From positions 336,447 through 400,446 of the forward strand of contig NZ_KE557322.1 in the NCBI RefSeq assembly GCF_000442315.1: DNA of 64,000 nucleotides, given 5' to 3'. Positions 18,548-28,095 of the stretch are shown here, in pieces. Made by a program: the position numbers and the translations under genes. Position 1 is the first letter of the stretch. Each line of letters begins with the position of its first letter. Under the pieces are notes generated by a model, which saw only the letters and a list, made by a program, of their open reading frames with translations, was not told where the DNA came from and did not search any database. This stretch comes from Rubellimicrobium thermophilum DSM 16684 (GTDB lineage: Bacteria > Pseudomonadota > Alphaproteobacteria > Rhodobacterales > Rhodobacteraceae).

Positions 18548-19459
18548 TCAGTTCCGCACGGCATAGGCGTCGGCAAAGCCTTCTGCCTTCACACGGTCGA
18601 GGAATTGCTGGCGTTCGCTCTCGGTTCCGGCGGGGCCGACGAGCACGCGCCAGAAGGCCTGGCCCTGTGTCTGGCTGGCGACGACGCGCGCCGGCAGCCC
18701 CTTTGCCGTCATCTCCCGGGCCAGGCTCTGGGCATTGGCCTCCACGCTGAAGATGCCGAGCTGGATGAAGGGCCGTTCGAGCGGCGATGTCGCCAGGGCC
18801 GGGGCGGCGACCGGCGCGGCGGGCGAACCGCCGAGGATGGCGGATGTCGCCGCCGCAACGGCGGCTGCGGCGGCCGGATCGCCGTTGGGGGCCGTCCCCG
18901 GTGCCGCCACGACGGCCCCGTCCGGCAGCGCCGTCGTCGTCACCGCATTCCCTGCCGGTGCGGCGGCAGCGGCCGGCCCGTCATCGGGGACGGCCACGGG
19001 CGATGTCGCCTCGGTCGGGGTCGGTGCGGTGGCCTCCTGCCGGCGCAGGGCGGTGATGTTGAGCATCGCCGGGGCGCCGGCCAGCATCCCCAGAGCCTCG
19101 GCCGCATCCGAGGAGACCTGGATCTCCGGGCCCGGATTGAGCCGCTCGCGGCGGAAGAGGGCGCCGATGACGAAATTCCCGTTGTCCTGGTTGCGCACGA
19201 TCACCCGTTCGGGGTCGCGCACATCGGGATGGGCCACCCAGACCCCGCCGAGCGAGGGCCGCCCGTCCCAGAGCCCCTGGGCCGTCACATGGAAGACTTC
19301 CGGGGCTTCGATATCGGTCTCGACAAGCTGTGTGGTCTGCGTGGCGGCCCCGCCGCGGCCCGCCGTTCCATCTGTCGCGCCGGCGCAGGCGCCCAGAAGC
19401 ACCAGCAGCGCAAGGGCCGGCACCCCGCGCCTCCATGTCGATCCGGACAGCCCGCCCAT
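18548..19459 (-). CDS. SPOR domain-containing lipoprotein
   Basis: 303-aa predicted lipoprotein. A hydrophobic leader ends in the lipobox LLGAC. A conserved domain with DGRPSLGGVWVAHP follows, then a long Ala/Pro-rich linker and a C-terminal SPOR repeat (RPFIQLGIFSVEANAQSLA, RVLVGP), which binds glycan strands lacking stem peptides at the septum. It is the first gene of the dacC-tmk-holB operon, consistent with a cell-wall role. Confidence 0.88.
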   Translation of the reverse strand: MGGLSGSTWRRGVPALALLVLLGACAGATDGTAGRGGAATQTTQLVETDIEAPEVFHVTAQGLWDGRPSLGGVWVAHPDVRDPERVIVRNQDNGNFVIGALFRRERLNPGPEIQVSSDAAEALGMLAGAPAMLNITALRRQEATAPTPTEATSPVAVPDDGPAAAAAPAGNAVTTTALPDGAVVAAPGTAPNGDPAAAAAVAAATSAILGGSPAAPVAAPALATSPLERPFIQLGIFSVEANAQSLAREMTAKGLPARVVASQTQGQAFWRVLVGPAGTESERQQFLDRVKAEGFADAYAVRN

Positions 19460-19719
19460 CCATCCTTCATGGCCTGCCCCTCAGTTCGTGTCGGCCCCTC
19501 TGCCGCGTGGAACCGTTGACCGGTCCCCTTCGATGATCCTTCCCGACAGGGCCGGGCAGAAGGCCATCCCTGCACCCCCCCGGCCCGCTGCTGCGGGACC
19601 ATAGCGATGGGGCGGCAGGATGAAAAGGCAAGGCGGGCGATCGGGGACGGTCGCCCACGCCGGCGTGATGCGCCGGCCGGCTTCCCTCCGCGCAGCAGCT
19701 GTCCTATCGAGAGCATGCC

Positions 19720-19809
19720 GGAGGAGTGGCAGAGCGGTCGATTGCTGCGGTCTTGAAAACCGCCGGGGGCGAAAGCCTCCCGTGGGTTCGAATCCCACCT
19801 CCTCCGCCA
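19720..19809 (+). tRNA. tRNA-Ser(TGA)
   Basis: 90-nt class II tRNA. Acceptor GGAGGAG/CTCCTCC, anticodon loop CTTGAAA (TGA), long variable arm, T-arm GTGGG-TTCGAAT-CCCAC, and encoded CCA. It is the last core gene before the accessory island. Confidence 0.97.
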
Positions 19810-19835
19810 CTTGCCCTCGCGAAAGCGTTCTCCCG

Positions 19836-19857
19836 ATCCGGCTCCGGCCGGATTTTT
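19836..19857 (+). terminator. Rho-independent terminator of tRNA-Ser
   Basis: A perfect 7-bp stem ATCCGGC/GCCGGAT closes a TCCG loop and is followed directly by a T-run. Confidence 0.85.
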
Positions 19858-19973
19858 CCGTTGTTTTCGAGGGTTATGCGGGCGGGGCTGAGCACTGCCC
19901 CTGCTGACAGGTGGCCCGAAAGCGGTCTCTCAGGGCCGATATTCTCCCGACCTCATGACTGCGCCATTTTGGT

Positions 19974-20011
19974 GAATTTCTCATAAGCCCCTGTAGATAT
20001 GTGAGAAATTC
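19974..20011. repeat. AT-rich inverted repeat at the island edge
   Basis: GAATTTCTCA (19974-19983) and TGAGAAATTC (20002-20011) form a perfect 10-bp inverted repeat with an 18-base spacer. The local composition is much more AT-rich than the flanks, marking the transition from the tRNA-Ser locus into the island. It could be a terminator for the minus-strand genes or part of a boundary; no second copy was found in the window. Confidence 0.55.
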
Positions 20012-20075
20012 AAGTCTTTGAAATTGCTTGGATTGGAGTCGCGTTTGGGGCTGCCGCGACCGGGTTCGGAAGTTC

Positions 20076-20792
20076 TCAGGCCATGGCCCGTTCCAGTCTC
20101 TGCTTCCGGCGCTCCCAGTCGGGCATCACCTTGTCGAGGAGATCGAAGAAGGCTGCCCCGTGATGGGGTTCGGCCACGTGGCAGAGTTCGTGGGTGATCA
20201 CGTAGTCGATAGCATCGACCGGCGCCTGCACGAGGCGGCGGTTCAGCAGCAGGCGTCCGGCCGGTGACATGGATCCCCATCGCTGCCGGGTCTGGCGCAC
20301 GATGAGACCCTTCGGACGGAATGCCTCGGGATCCGGGAACAGACCGAGACAGAGTTCGATCCGTTCCGGAAACTTGATGTGAGCCCGATCGCGATACCAT
20401 GCCTCGACCAGTTCGCGTGTCACCTCTGGCCTCGTTGGCCGGTGAGTCTGCACGACGATGAAGCCGCGGATCAGCTTCACGCTTTCCTGGACATGCGGGA
20501 CGACCTTCAGCCGGTACTGGCGCCCCAGGTAAAGATGCGTTTCTCCGGCGACGAACCGGCGCTCCGGCGTCCGCGGTAGGAACTGGGAAAAATACCTCTG
20601 CTGCCGCGTCACCCAAGCGGCGCGCTTCCGCAACTTGGCTTCGATCGCGTCGAGCGTTGCATCCTCCGGGGCCGCGATCACCACCGACGCATCCGGCTCG
20701 ACGGCGATCTCCAGTGTCTTCCTCGGGCGGCGGACGATTTCGTATTGGATCTCCCGCTCTCCGTACTGCAGGCGATGCAATTCCCGCGTCAT
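20076..20792 (-). CDS. YgjP/M48-type zinc metallopeptidase associated with HsdR
   Basis: 238 aa. Zinc motif HELCH (within VITHELCHVAEPHHGAAF) with the downstream histidine and the family signature RQRWGSMSP identify the DUF45/YgjP-like family. Its start overlaps the hsdR stop by four bases. Such peptidase genes recur beside Type I restriction genes; the role is not established and could be turnover of the restriction complex (inference). Confidence 0.88.
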   Translation of the reverse strand: MTRELHRLQYGEREIQYEIVRRPRKTLEIAVEPDASVVIAAPEDATLDAIEAKLRKRAAWVTRQQRYFSQFLPRTPERRFVAGETHLYLGRQYRLKVVPHVQESVKLIRGFIVVQTHRPTRPEVTRELVEAWYRDRAHIKFPERIELCLGLFPDPEAFRPKGLIVRQTRQRWGSMSPAGRLLLNRRLVQAPVDAIDYVITHELCHVAEPHHGAAFFDLLDKVMPDWERRKQRLERAMA

Positions 20793-23700
20793 GCTGCGAA
20801 CCGGGCCCGGGCAAGGTCCATGATCTTCAGTTCGAGATCGTCGAGCACCTCCACAGGGAGGTCGATGCCCTTCTCGTCGCGAAGGACGTCAAAGAAGTAG
20901 TCATCGATGGCATTGCGCAGATTGTTCTGAGCCACCTCGTTCGACCAGATGTCCACGATCAGGTGGGACTTGATGATGTCGATGATCTGTTGAGCGATCG
21001 CTGCGGCATCGTCGCCGGCTACCAGCTCATCGCCTTCGGTCTTCAGCTGACCGTCCAGGATCCCGAAGAACGCCTGCGCATCCTCATCGCCCCGGATGCT
21101 TTCCGGAACATCGCGGCCGCGATCCTTGCGTGCAACTTTGCTCGCGAGGTCCACGACGCTGTTCAGGTATTCGCGCTCGGACAGCCGCTTCTCGCGGTAG
21201 GCGCGGATGGTCTCTTCCAGCAGCTCGGAGAACTGTTTGTAGAACGTCGGGTCCTCATCCATCTTCTCGGTGATCGCCCGCCGGGTCGCGCTGGCGATGC
21301 GATCGGCCCTCGAGGCCTCGGAGACCCCCGTCTCTTCGACGACGGCCTTCAGCGCGTCGGGATCGTTGATGTTTACCACCTCGATGATGGTCTCCGCCGG
21401 CATTGCCACGACGTGGTCATCAAGGAGCTTCTGAATCTTCGGCTCGAATTCGCGGACATCGACCGCCTCCTGGTAGCGGAGCTGGACCGAGCGCTTGAGT
21501 TCGGAGAACTGCTTCCAGTCGCGTTTCAGGGCATCGATCTTGGCTTCGTCGAAGACATCGAACAGCTTGTCGGATGAGAGCGAGATGTGCAGGCAGCGGC
21601 TGAATGCCTTGAGGCGCGCATAGAACTCGTGGCGCAGCGCCTCGTCAGCGAGGTGCTGCTCGAACTGCTCCATGTCCTTCTTGTTGCGGACCGGTTTGAA
21701 GAGGTCCCAGAGCTGATCGTGCAGCTGGGGCAGCTTGCGGATCTCCTCCCGGACATCGTGCACCGTCCCTGCGAGGTCCGCGGCCTCGTAACCTTCGAAG
21801 GCGCTATAGGTCGTCAGGGCGCTGTCCAATTCGCCCAGAAGCCCCTCGTAATCGACGATGAAACCGAACTGCTTTTCCGTGCCGCCGTCCTCGTAGAGAC
21901 GGTTCACGCGCGCAATCGCCTGGAGGAGATTGTGTTCCTTCAGGGACTTGCAGACGTAGAGCACCGTGTTCCGGGGGGCGTCGAAGCCGGTGAGAAGCTT
22001 GGAGACGACGATCAGGATCTCAGGATCGCCGGAGCCCTTGAATGCATCGATGATCTGGCGGTTGTACTCCTCCTCGGTCTTGTACTTTGCCATCATCTGC
22101 GACCAGAAGCGGCGCACGAGGTCCTTGGATTCCTGGTCGACCTCCTCGTTGCCTTCGTTCTCGTCCGGAGGCGAGATGACGATCGCACTCGAGACGTGGC
22201 CGATCTCGTCGAGAACTTCCTTGAAGCGGACGGCTGCGGCCTTCGAGGGGGCAACAAGCTGCGCCTTGAAGCCGGTCCCCTGCCAGTGCTGGCGATAGTG
22301 CTCGGAGATGTCGAAGGCCTTGGCTCGGATGGCCTGGTCGGTCTTGGCCAGAGCGTCCATCCGGGAGAACTTCCGCTTCAGATCACGCTTCTGGTCCTCG
22401 GTGAGCCCTTCGCTGATCTTCTCGAACCAGCGGTCGATCACGGTGCCCGAGACCTGCTGCTCCACAAGTCGTCCCTCGTAGAGCAGCGGCACGACGGCGC
22501 CGTCGGCGACCGCCTCGTCGATGGCGTAGCGGTGGATCAGCCGCCCGAAGGTCGAAAGCGTGTTCTTCTCCTTCTTCAGCAGGGGCGTGCCTGTGAAGCC
22601 GAGGTAGCAGGCCTTGGGCAGGAGGCGCCGCATCTTGGCGGCGAATTGGCTGTGGCCGCCATAGCGCCCTGTCTGCGTCCTGTGACTCTCGTCGACCAGT
22701 ACGAAGATGTTCGGGTCGTCGTCCGCCAGCTTGCTGTTCCTCAGCGCCGTGTCGAACTTGTTGATGATCGTGGTGATCAGCGGAGCCTTGTTCTGGACCA
22801 GCTCCAGAAGGTGAGCCCCGCTCGTCGCACGGACCGGCTCTAGGTCGCAGGACTTGAAGGTGTCCTTGATCTGCTTGTCGAGATCGTCGCGGTCCGTGAC
22901 GATGATGATCCGCGGGTTCTCGATGCTGCGCTCGAGAGCGAGCGAGCGCCCAAGCATCACCATCGTCAATGATTTGCCCGAACCCTGCGTATGCCAGATC
23001 ACGCCGCCCTTCCTGGCGCCGTTCAGGTCGTGCTGCTTGACCGTTTCGACCGCGCGCCGGATCCCGAAGAACTGCTGATGGCGCGCGACCTTGCGGACGC
23101 CGCCGTCGAACACGGTGAAGCGGCGGATGAGATCGAGCAACCGCTCGGGGCGGCACAGCGCGTACACCGTCCGGTCCTGAACCGTGACCGCACGCTCGCC
23201 CTCAGCGGCCAGTGCGTCGAAATAGGCGCGCGCGCCCGCGAAATCACCGGAGAAGATGGCGTCCTTCTCCGCCGCGGTGAGCACGCGGTTGGCAAAGGGC
23301 GCGATGGCCTCGTCGGTGTCTTCCTCGTCGCGCCAGGTCTGCCAGAACTTCCGCGGCGTGCCCACGGTCGCATAACGCGCCTCGTTCCGGTTCATCACCA
23401 TCAGAAGCTGCGCGAAGTGGAAGAGCTGCGGGATGTTGTCCTCGTTCTGGTAGCCGATCAGCTGGCTGTCCGCCTTGTTGAGGCTCTCGGTCGGCCGCTT
23501 GTTCTCGATCACCAGAACGGGGATGCCGTTCACGAACGCGACGATGTCGCAGCGCTTGGTCTGGCTCGACGCAGTCCTCTCGACCGAGAACTCTGCGGTG
23601 ACGTGGAAGACATTGTTCTCCGGCCGCTCCCAATCGATGTAGCGGAACGAATAGCTCTTCGAGTCGCCGTCGATGGCCTTGGTGATCGTCGTGCCGAGGA

Positions 23701-24004
23701 CGAGCGTGTCGTAGATGTCCTGGTTGGTGCCGCGCAGGCCCTTCAGCCGGTCTGGCGTGGGCTTGAGCCGCCGCATCGCCTCGTGCGCGTCCTCGAGGTC
23801 GAAGGCGTACTCGCGGCCGCGATGCGTGAAGCGGTTGATGCGCATGAGCTGCTCGGCGAGCACGTCATCCAACACCACGTTCCGCAGCCGCCCGCTGCGC
23901 AGGCGAAGCGCCTCCTCCTGCGAGAGCGGGATGAACCCGAGCGCCACCAGCAGCTGCAGCGCCGGGACCTGGGACTGATGTTTCTCGGCGGCGTTGAAGG
24001 TCAT
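20789..24004 (-). CDS. hsdR: Type I restriction enzyme R subunit
   Basis: 1071-aa motor and nuclease subunit. An N-terminal PD-(D/E)xK nuclease motif (CDIVAF...VLVIENKRP, about residue 165) is followed by SF2 translocase motifs: Walker A HTQGSGKS (about 344), DESH box (about 436) and FTGTPLL. A helical C-terminal domain contacts the methylase. All catalytic motifs are intact, so restriction activity is plausible. It is separated from hsdS by the DUF3800 pair and a 175-base gap that may hold its own promoter. Confidence 0.96.
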   Translation of the reverse strand: MTFNAAEKHQSQVPALQLLVALGFIPLSQEEALRLRSGRLRNVVLDDVLAEQLMRINRFTHRGREYAFDLEDAHEAMRRLKPTPDRLKGLRGTNQDIYDTLVLGTTITKAIDGDSKSYSFRYIDWERPENNVFHVTAEFSVERTASSQTKRCDIVAFVNGIPVLVIENKRPTESLNKADSQLIGYQNEDNIPQLFHFAQLLMVMNRNEARYATVGTPRKFWQTWRDEEDTDEAIAPFANRVLTAAEKDAIFSGDFAGARAYFDALAAEGERAVTVQDRTVYALCRPERLLDLIRRFTVFDGGVRKVARHQQFFGIRRAVETVKQHDLNGARKGGVIWHTQGSGKSLTMVMLGRSLALERSIENPRIIIVTDRDDLDKQIKDTFKSCDLEPVRATSGAHLLELVQNKAPLITTIINKFDTALRNSKLADDDPNIFVLVDESHRTQTGRYGGHSQFAAKMRRLLPKACYLGFTGTPLLKKEKNTLSTFGRLIHRYAIDEAVADGAVVPLLYEGRLVEQQVSGTVIDRWFEKISEGLTEDQKRDLKRKFSRMDALAKTDQAIRAKAFDISEHYRQHWQGTGFKAQLVAPSKAAAVRFKEVLDEIGHVSSAIVISPPDENEGNEEVDQESKDLVRRFWSQMMAKYKTEEEYNRQIIDAFKGSGDPEILIVVSKLLTGFDAPRNTVLYVCKSLKEHNLLQAIARVNRLYEDGGTEKQFGFIVDYEGLLGELDSALTTYSAFEGYEAADLAGTVHDVREEIRKLPQLHDQLWDLFKPVRNKKDMEQFEQHLADEALRHEFYARLKAFSRCLHISLSSDKLFDVFDEAKIDALKRDWKQFSELKRSVQLRYQEAVDVREFEPKIQKLLDDHVVAMPAETIIEVVNINDPDALKAVVEETGVSEASRADRIASATRRAITEKMDEDPTFYKQFSELLEETIRAYREKRLSEREYLNSVVDLASKVARKDRGRDVPESIRGDEDAQAFFGILDGQLKTEGDELVAGDDAAAIAQQIIDIIKSHLIVDIWSNEVAQNNLRNAIDDYFFDVLRDEKGIDLPVEVLDDLELKIMDLARARFAA

Positions 24005-24138
24005 GGCGAGCCTCCCGGATAGCCCGGGCGTAGGCGAGACCGGTTCGGGCCGTTAGGGAAAACTTGACATCCCGAGGGTAGCGTGCACATATCTCGCTTG
24101 AGTTCACTGCCTATCGGCCGTGAATCTGTCGAGGCCTT

Positions 24139-24170
24139 GGACGCTGAGCCAGCATAGCGAATCAGCGTCC
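24139..24170. terminator. Hairpin after the DUF3800 pair
   Basis: GGACGCTGA (24139-24147) and TCAGCGTCC (24162-24170) make a perfect 9-bp stem with a 14-base loop, nine bases past the stop of the 153-aa gene on the minus strand. No T-run follows, so it may be an attenuator or RNA-stabilising structure rather than an intrinsic terminator. Confidence 0.5.
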
Positions 24171-24178
24171 CACTACCT

Positions 24179-24640
24179 TCATCGCAGTGCATTGAGACAG
24201 TCCTCCAGCGTCCAGAACGGGGCGTTGGCCAGTTTGGTCTGTGTCCTGGCGTCAGCCGGATAGCAGGTCACGAACTGAGCGCGCAGTTGCCCGTCGTTCC
24301 CCAATCGCAGTGCGATGATCACGAGAAAACCGTCGATGAATACGGTCACGCGCCGCGTTGGGTCGTGCCGTTGCTCCTTCTTCAACCACCCTTGCAGCCG
24401 CCGCGCATGCGGATCGGCAAGTGCAGGTGCGATCCAGTCCATGCGCATCGCGCGCTCAAGGGAAAACACATCGTTTTCTCCACGCCGCCCTGAACTTTCG
24501 AAGAAGGCGTGGTCGAACTCCTGCTTTCGGAAGAAGACGCGGATACCGTCGTGCGTGACGATCCCGCCGCGGCAGAGCGTCTGCTCGTAATGGGCACGGT
24601 AGGCGACCTGGTCGGCCAGCTTCAGCAGCGGGATCGTCAC
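24179..24640 (-). CDS. Hypothetical protein, partner of DUF3800 protein
   Basis: 153 aa, not recognised. It is rich in aromatic and charged residues, with no membrane segment or signal peptide. Segments such as HDPTRRVTVFIDGFLVIIAL suggest a mixed alpha/beta fold. Its start overlaps the end of the DUF3800 gene (ATGA), so the two are co-translated and probably work together. The pair is lodged between hsdS and hsdR. Confidence 0.8.
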   Translation of the reverse strand: MTIPLLKLADQVAYRAHYEQTLCRGGIVTHDGIRVFFRKQEFDHAFFESSGRRGENDVFSLERAMRMDWIAPALADPHARRLQGWLKKEQRHDPTRRVTVFIDGFLVIIALRLGNDGQLRAQFVTCYPADARTQTKLANAPFWTLEDCLNALR

Positions 24641-25353
24641 CAGCCACCTCCCAGCCGGATCTTGAAGATGTTGAACTTCTCTTCCGACTTATGGGTAGGG
24701 CCGAGGCGGGGACGGTTCAGCCGCCGTTCCAGGTGGGCGATGACACCTTCCTTCGCCGCACCAAGATCGGTCCGCTCATTGATCCGGGCGGAGACCGCCC
24801 CGAGAAGCACATCGCAGAGTTGCAGTAGGACGACTTCGGGCGAAGGCAGCGACTGCACATCCCGGATGATCGAGGTGCGATTGGCGTTGTTCAGGACGCG
24901 CCGGAGCGTGTGAAGGCGTGTGCGGTCGCGGTTGCGCTTCAGGTCACAGAAGACCGTGTATTCATTCTGGTCCAGTATCCAGTGGTGCAGGACCTGATAG
25001 TAGAACTTGTAGAAGCCGAGTTCGGCGTCTCCATTGTGCAGGTCAAGGTTCATGGCCTGGCGGTCCACCGCAATGCAGCGGAACCGGAGATCGAGACCGA
25101 AGCTCATGAACAGATCCACGAGATCGGTGTAGAAGGCCACCTTCGACGGCGAGACCTTCCGCCACTTCATCTCTCCATGAACATCGTGGCGCCGGCGCAG
25201 ATCGGAGATCCGCGCCTTGACGTCCTCGCGCAGGTCGGCGGGCAGCCACAGGCTGCCGATCATCAGGTATCGGCCCTGTGGCTTTCCGGAGGTGAACAGA
25301 TCCGGCAGCGTCTCGTCGCAGTAGACCTCGAACTTCAAGGGCTGACCCTCCAT
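24637..25353 (-). CDS. DUF3800 domain protein (predicted RNase H-like fold)
   Basis: 238 aa. Conserved acidic positions of DUF3800 are visible in order: YCDE near residue 11, HGEMKW near 60, FCDLKRN near 142 and LLQLCDVLLGA near 178. DUF3800 proteins have been suggested to share an RNase H-like nuclease fold; that is a family-level prediction. It overlaps the end of hsdS by 19 bases and the next gene by four, so it is part of the restriction-modification transcript. Confidence 0.83.
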   Translation of the reverse strand: MEGQPLKFEVYCDETLPDLFTSGKPQGRYLMIGSLWLPADLREDVKARISDLRRRHDVHGEMKWRKVSPSKVAFYTDLVDLFMSFGLDLRFRCIAVDRQAMNLDLHNGDAELGFYKFYYQVLHHWILDQNEYTVFCDLKRNRDRTRLHTLRRVLNNANRTSIIRDVQSLPSPEVVLLQLCDVLLGAVSARINERTDLGAAKEGVIAHLERRLNRPRLGPTHKSEEKFNIFKIRLGGGW

Positions 25354-26585
25354 TCGCCCGTCAGTAGCTTCTGCATCAACCCGCGTTTCTGGCGGGTCAG
25401 GGCTTCGACCTCGTCATCAATCAAGGCCAATTCCTGTTTTGCGGCCGTCAGGGCCCGCGCGATTTTCCGTTGCTCGTCGATCGGCGGTATCGGCACACGG
25501 CAGCTGTAGAAATCTTCGGAATAGAGGTTGAGCAGACCGTCATTCCGGACGCCCGAGTTGATCAGGCGCGAGAGCTGGTGGTTCAGCGCGCCGGCGGAAA
25601 AGAGATGCTCATAGAACTCGGGATCGAGACCCGGCTTCAGGGCGAAGCAGAAGTAGACGAAGGGAACCAGTGCAGTCGGCCGGTCGAGGCGGAAGACACA
25701 GCCGTAGGGGGCGGTCTTGGAGTTGCCCTTGTTGTAGGCAAACTCGCCCTCGTGCAGCAGGGTGTAGCGTTCGACGCTCTGGCCCGCCATGTCGCGTGCG
25801 AACTTGTCGGACTGCATGAGGAAGCCGGACTTCGCCGAGATCGTCATGACGGGATGGTTGTCGCCTGCGCTCGTCCGCCGGATCGGAGAGGCAACCGCAG
25901 ACAGTGGCTTGAGTGGCCACCGATCAGGGAACACCCCGCCGCGCCCCATGATCTGCTGCGTCAGGCCCGTGAAACGATCCTTCTTTGCCGCGCGGAGGGC
26001 GGTGAGCTTTTTGAGCGCCTCGTCCCAGGTCCGCAGGATCTCGGCGATCTTGCGCTGTTCGGAAAGTGGGGGGAGCGCCACCATGAAGTCCCGGACGGCG
26101 TGGATCGAAAACTCGAGGCGCGTCGAGCCCACTACGAGGTTGTCTATACGTCTCTGGGTCTGTGGTGCTTGGATTTGCAGTGAGAGGAACTGCGCGTCGC
26201 AGCAAGGCTTTGGGCGAATCCGCGCGATCTCGCGTGCGATGTTCCCTTCGAAGCCGTCAGGTACGACACCAACCTCGCCGATCGTGCCCTTGACCGACAG
26301 CAGGACATCGCCGCCTTGGACGCGGCTGCCCTTGTATTGGCCTTCGATCTTTGGCGACGCACGATGGAGTACGACGTCTCCGATGCGCCGAATGTGCTTG
26401 ATCGGCACGATGGGAACTCCACCCGGCATGTCTGGCCCGATCTGCACGACACCGTAGCGAATTGGCGCACTGGGCTCGGTGATCTGCTCCAAGCTCACGA
26501 CGTCCCAGCCCGTCGGGAGGAGGCCGATCTTGGTTTCTTTGTATCCCCCTCGCTCGGGCGAGCATTCTTCTGCTGCCTTAAGCAT
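25335..26585 (-). CDS. hsdS: Type I restriction enzyme specificity subunit (two target-recognition domains)
   Basis: 416 aa. Two target-recognition domains, each closed by a conserved helical region: LPPLSEQRKIAEILRTWDEAL (shown as its region near 190) and IPPIDEQRKIARALTAAKQ near 375. The near-repeat of the two helices is the hallmark of a full HsdS that reads a bipartite site. The start overlaps the hsdM stop by eight bases. Confidence 0.94.
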   Translation of the reverse strand: MLKAAEECSPERGGYKETKIGLLPTGWDVVSLEQITEPSAPIRYGVVQIGPDMPGGVPIVPIKHIRRIGDVVLHRASPKIEGQYKGSRVQGGDVLLSVKGTIGEVGVVPDGFEGNIAREIARIRPKPCCDAQFLSLQIQAPQTQRRIDNLVVGSTRLEFSIHAVRDFMVALPPLSEQRKIAEILRTWDEALKKLTALRAAKKDRFTGLTQQIMGRGGVFPDRWPLKPLSAVASPIRRTSAGDNHPVMTISAKSGFLMQSDKFARDMAGQSVERYTLLHEGEFAYNKGNSKTAPYGCVFRLDRPTALVPFVYFCFALKPGLDPEFYEHLFSAGALNHQLSRLINSGVRNDGLLNLYSEDFYSCRVPIPPIDEQRKIARALTAAKQELALIDDEVEALTRQKRGLMQKLLTGEWRVSP

Positions 26586-28095
26586 CGACGCCCAGCTCCT
26601 TCAGATACCCGGCCATCTTTGCCCGCACCTCGGCCAGCTCGGCCTCGATCCGCAGGATGTCCTTCTGCACGGCGGCGACGTCGATCTCTTCCTCGGGCTC
26701 GAAGGTGTCGACGTAGCGGGGGATGTTGAGGTTGTAGCCGTTTTCGGCGATCTCTTCCGGGCTTGCCCGGTGCGAATAGCGCACGACCTCGGCGCGGCTG
26801 CGGTAGGTCTCCAGCACCTTGGCGACATGCGCCTCGTCCATCACGTTCTGGGTCTTGCCGGGGCTGAACTCGCGGCTCGCGTCGATGAACAGCACGTCGC
26901 GCCGATCCGCGTTCGCGCCGCCTTCCTCGCGCGAGCGGTCGAAGATCAGGATGGCGACCGGGATCCCCGTGGTGGTGAACAGGCCCGCAGGCAGGCCGAT
27001 GACGGCATCGAGCAGGTTTTCCTCGATGAGCTTCTGCCGGATGCGTCCCTCGGCGCCGCCCCGGAACAGCACGCCATGCGGCACGATCACCGCCACCCGG
27101 CCGGACTGGCGCCTGGCGATCTCGATCATGTGGGTGATGAAGGCATAATCGCCCTTGGACCGGGGCGGCACGCCGCGCCAGAAGCGGCCCCAGGGGTCGG
27201 TTGCGGCATTCTCGGCCCCCCATTTGTCTAGGCTGAAGGGCGGGTTGGCCAGCACCACGTCGAAGCGCATCAGGTGGTCGCCTTCGACCAGCGCCGGGCT
27301 GTTGAGCGTGTCGCACCATTCGATGCGGGCGGCGTCCCTGGCGTGCAGGAACATGTTCATGCGGGCCAGCGCCCAGGTCGCCCCGTTCACCTCCTGCCCG
27401 TAGAGGGCGAAGTTCTCGGATCCCACCTCCTGCGCGGCCTGGATCAGCAGAGAGCCGGAGCCGCAGGCGGGGTCGCAGATCGTGTTGCCGGGCTGCGGCG
27501 CCGCCAGTTTGGCGAGCAGGCGCGAGACGGCCGCGGGCGTGTAGAACTCACCCGCCTTCTTCCCGGCGTCGGAGGCAAAGCGCGAGATCAGATAGATGTA
27601 GCACTCGCCGATGATGTCCTCGGTCACCCGCGACGGTGCCAGGTCGAGCGCAGGCTTGGCGAAGTCCTCGAGAAGGTTCTTCAGGCGGCGGTTGCGATCC
27701 TTCGGGCGGCCGAGATTGGCCTCGGAGTTGAAGTCGATGTTGCGGAAGACGCCCTCGAGCTTGGCGCGGTTCGCGTCCTCGATCTTCTCCAGCGCGATGT
27801 TGATCAGCTCGCCGATGTTGGCCTCGTTTCGCTGGGCGTAGAGGTCGTAGAAGCTGGCGCCCTCGGGCAGGATGAAACGTTCGCGCTCGAGGCGGCGGCG
27901 AATGCGGGCTTCGTCGTCGCCATACTGCTTGCGGTAGGTCTCGAGATGGTCGTTCCAGAGGTCCGAAATGTACTTCAGGAACAACATCACGAGGATGTAG
28001 TCCTTGTATTGAGCAGGATCGACGGCGCCCCGGAAGGTGTCGCAGGCAGCCCAAGCTGCGTTATTGACCTCGCTTTGAGTGATTTTGTCGTTCAT
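26578..28095 (-). CDS. hsdM: Type I restriction enzyme M subunit (N6-adenine methyltransferase)
   Basis: 505 aa. N-terminal HsdM domain, SAM-binding motif I DPACGSGSLLIQA and catalytic NPPF (VLANPPFSLDKWG). The ATG at 28093-28095 (M-N-D-K-I-T) is the family start; an open stretch upstream covers the next gene in another frame and is not coding. It overlaps the preceding half-HsdS stop by one base. Confidence 0.95.
   Translation of the reverse strand: MNDKITQSEVNNAAWAACDTFRGAVDPAQYKDYILVMLFLKYISDLWNDHLETYRKQYGDDEARIRRRLERERFILPEGASFYDLYAQRNEANIGELINIALEKIEDANRAKLEGVFRNIDFNSEANLGRPKDRNRRLKNLLEDFAKPALDLAPSRVTEDIIGECYIYLISRFASDAGKKAGEFYTPAAVSRLLAKLAAPQPGNTICDPACGSGSLLIQAAQEVGSENFALYGQEVNGATWALARMNMFLHARDAARIEWCDTLNSPALVEGDHLMRFDVVLANPPFSLDKWGAENAATDPWGRFWRGVPPRSKGDYAFITHMIEIARRQSGRVAVIVPHGVLFRGGAEGRIRQKLIEENLLDAVIGLPAGLFTTTGIPVAILIFDRSREEGGANADRRDVLFIDASREFSPGKTQNVMDEAHVAKVLETYRSRAEVVRYSHRASPEEIAENGYNLNIPRYVDTFEPEEEIDVAAVQKDILRIEAELAEVRAKMAGYLKELGVDA

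Noticed and set aside
19720-20011. tRNA-Ser as the integration site of the prophage
   Set aside because: The integrase is a large serine recombinase, which rarely targets tRNA genes, lies 9-10 kb away, and no repeat of the tRNA 3' end was found. The tRNA does mark the island edge, but a direct attachment claim is not supported.
24064-24092. TTGACA on the plus strand with an AT-rich -10 (ACATAT) 17 bases later
   Set aside because: No plus-strand gene follows within this region; all neighbours are on the minus strand. It could at most make an antisense RNA, with no other support.
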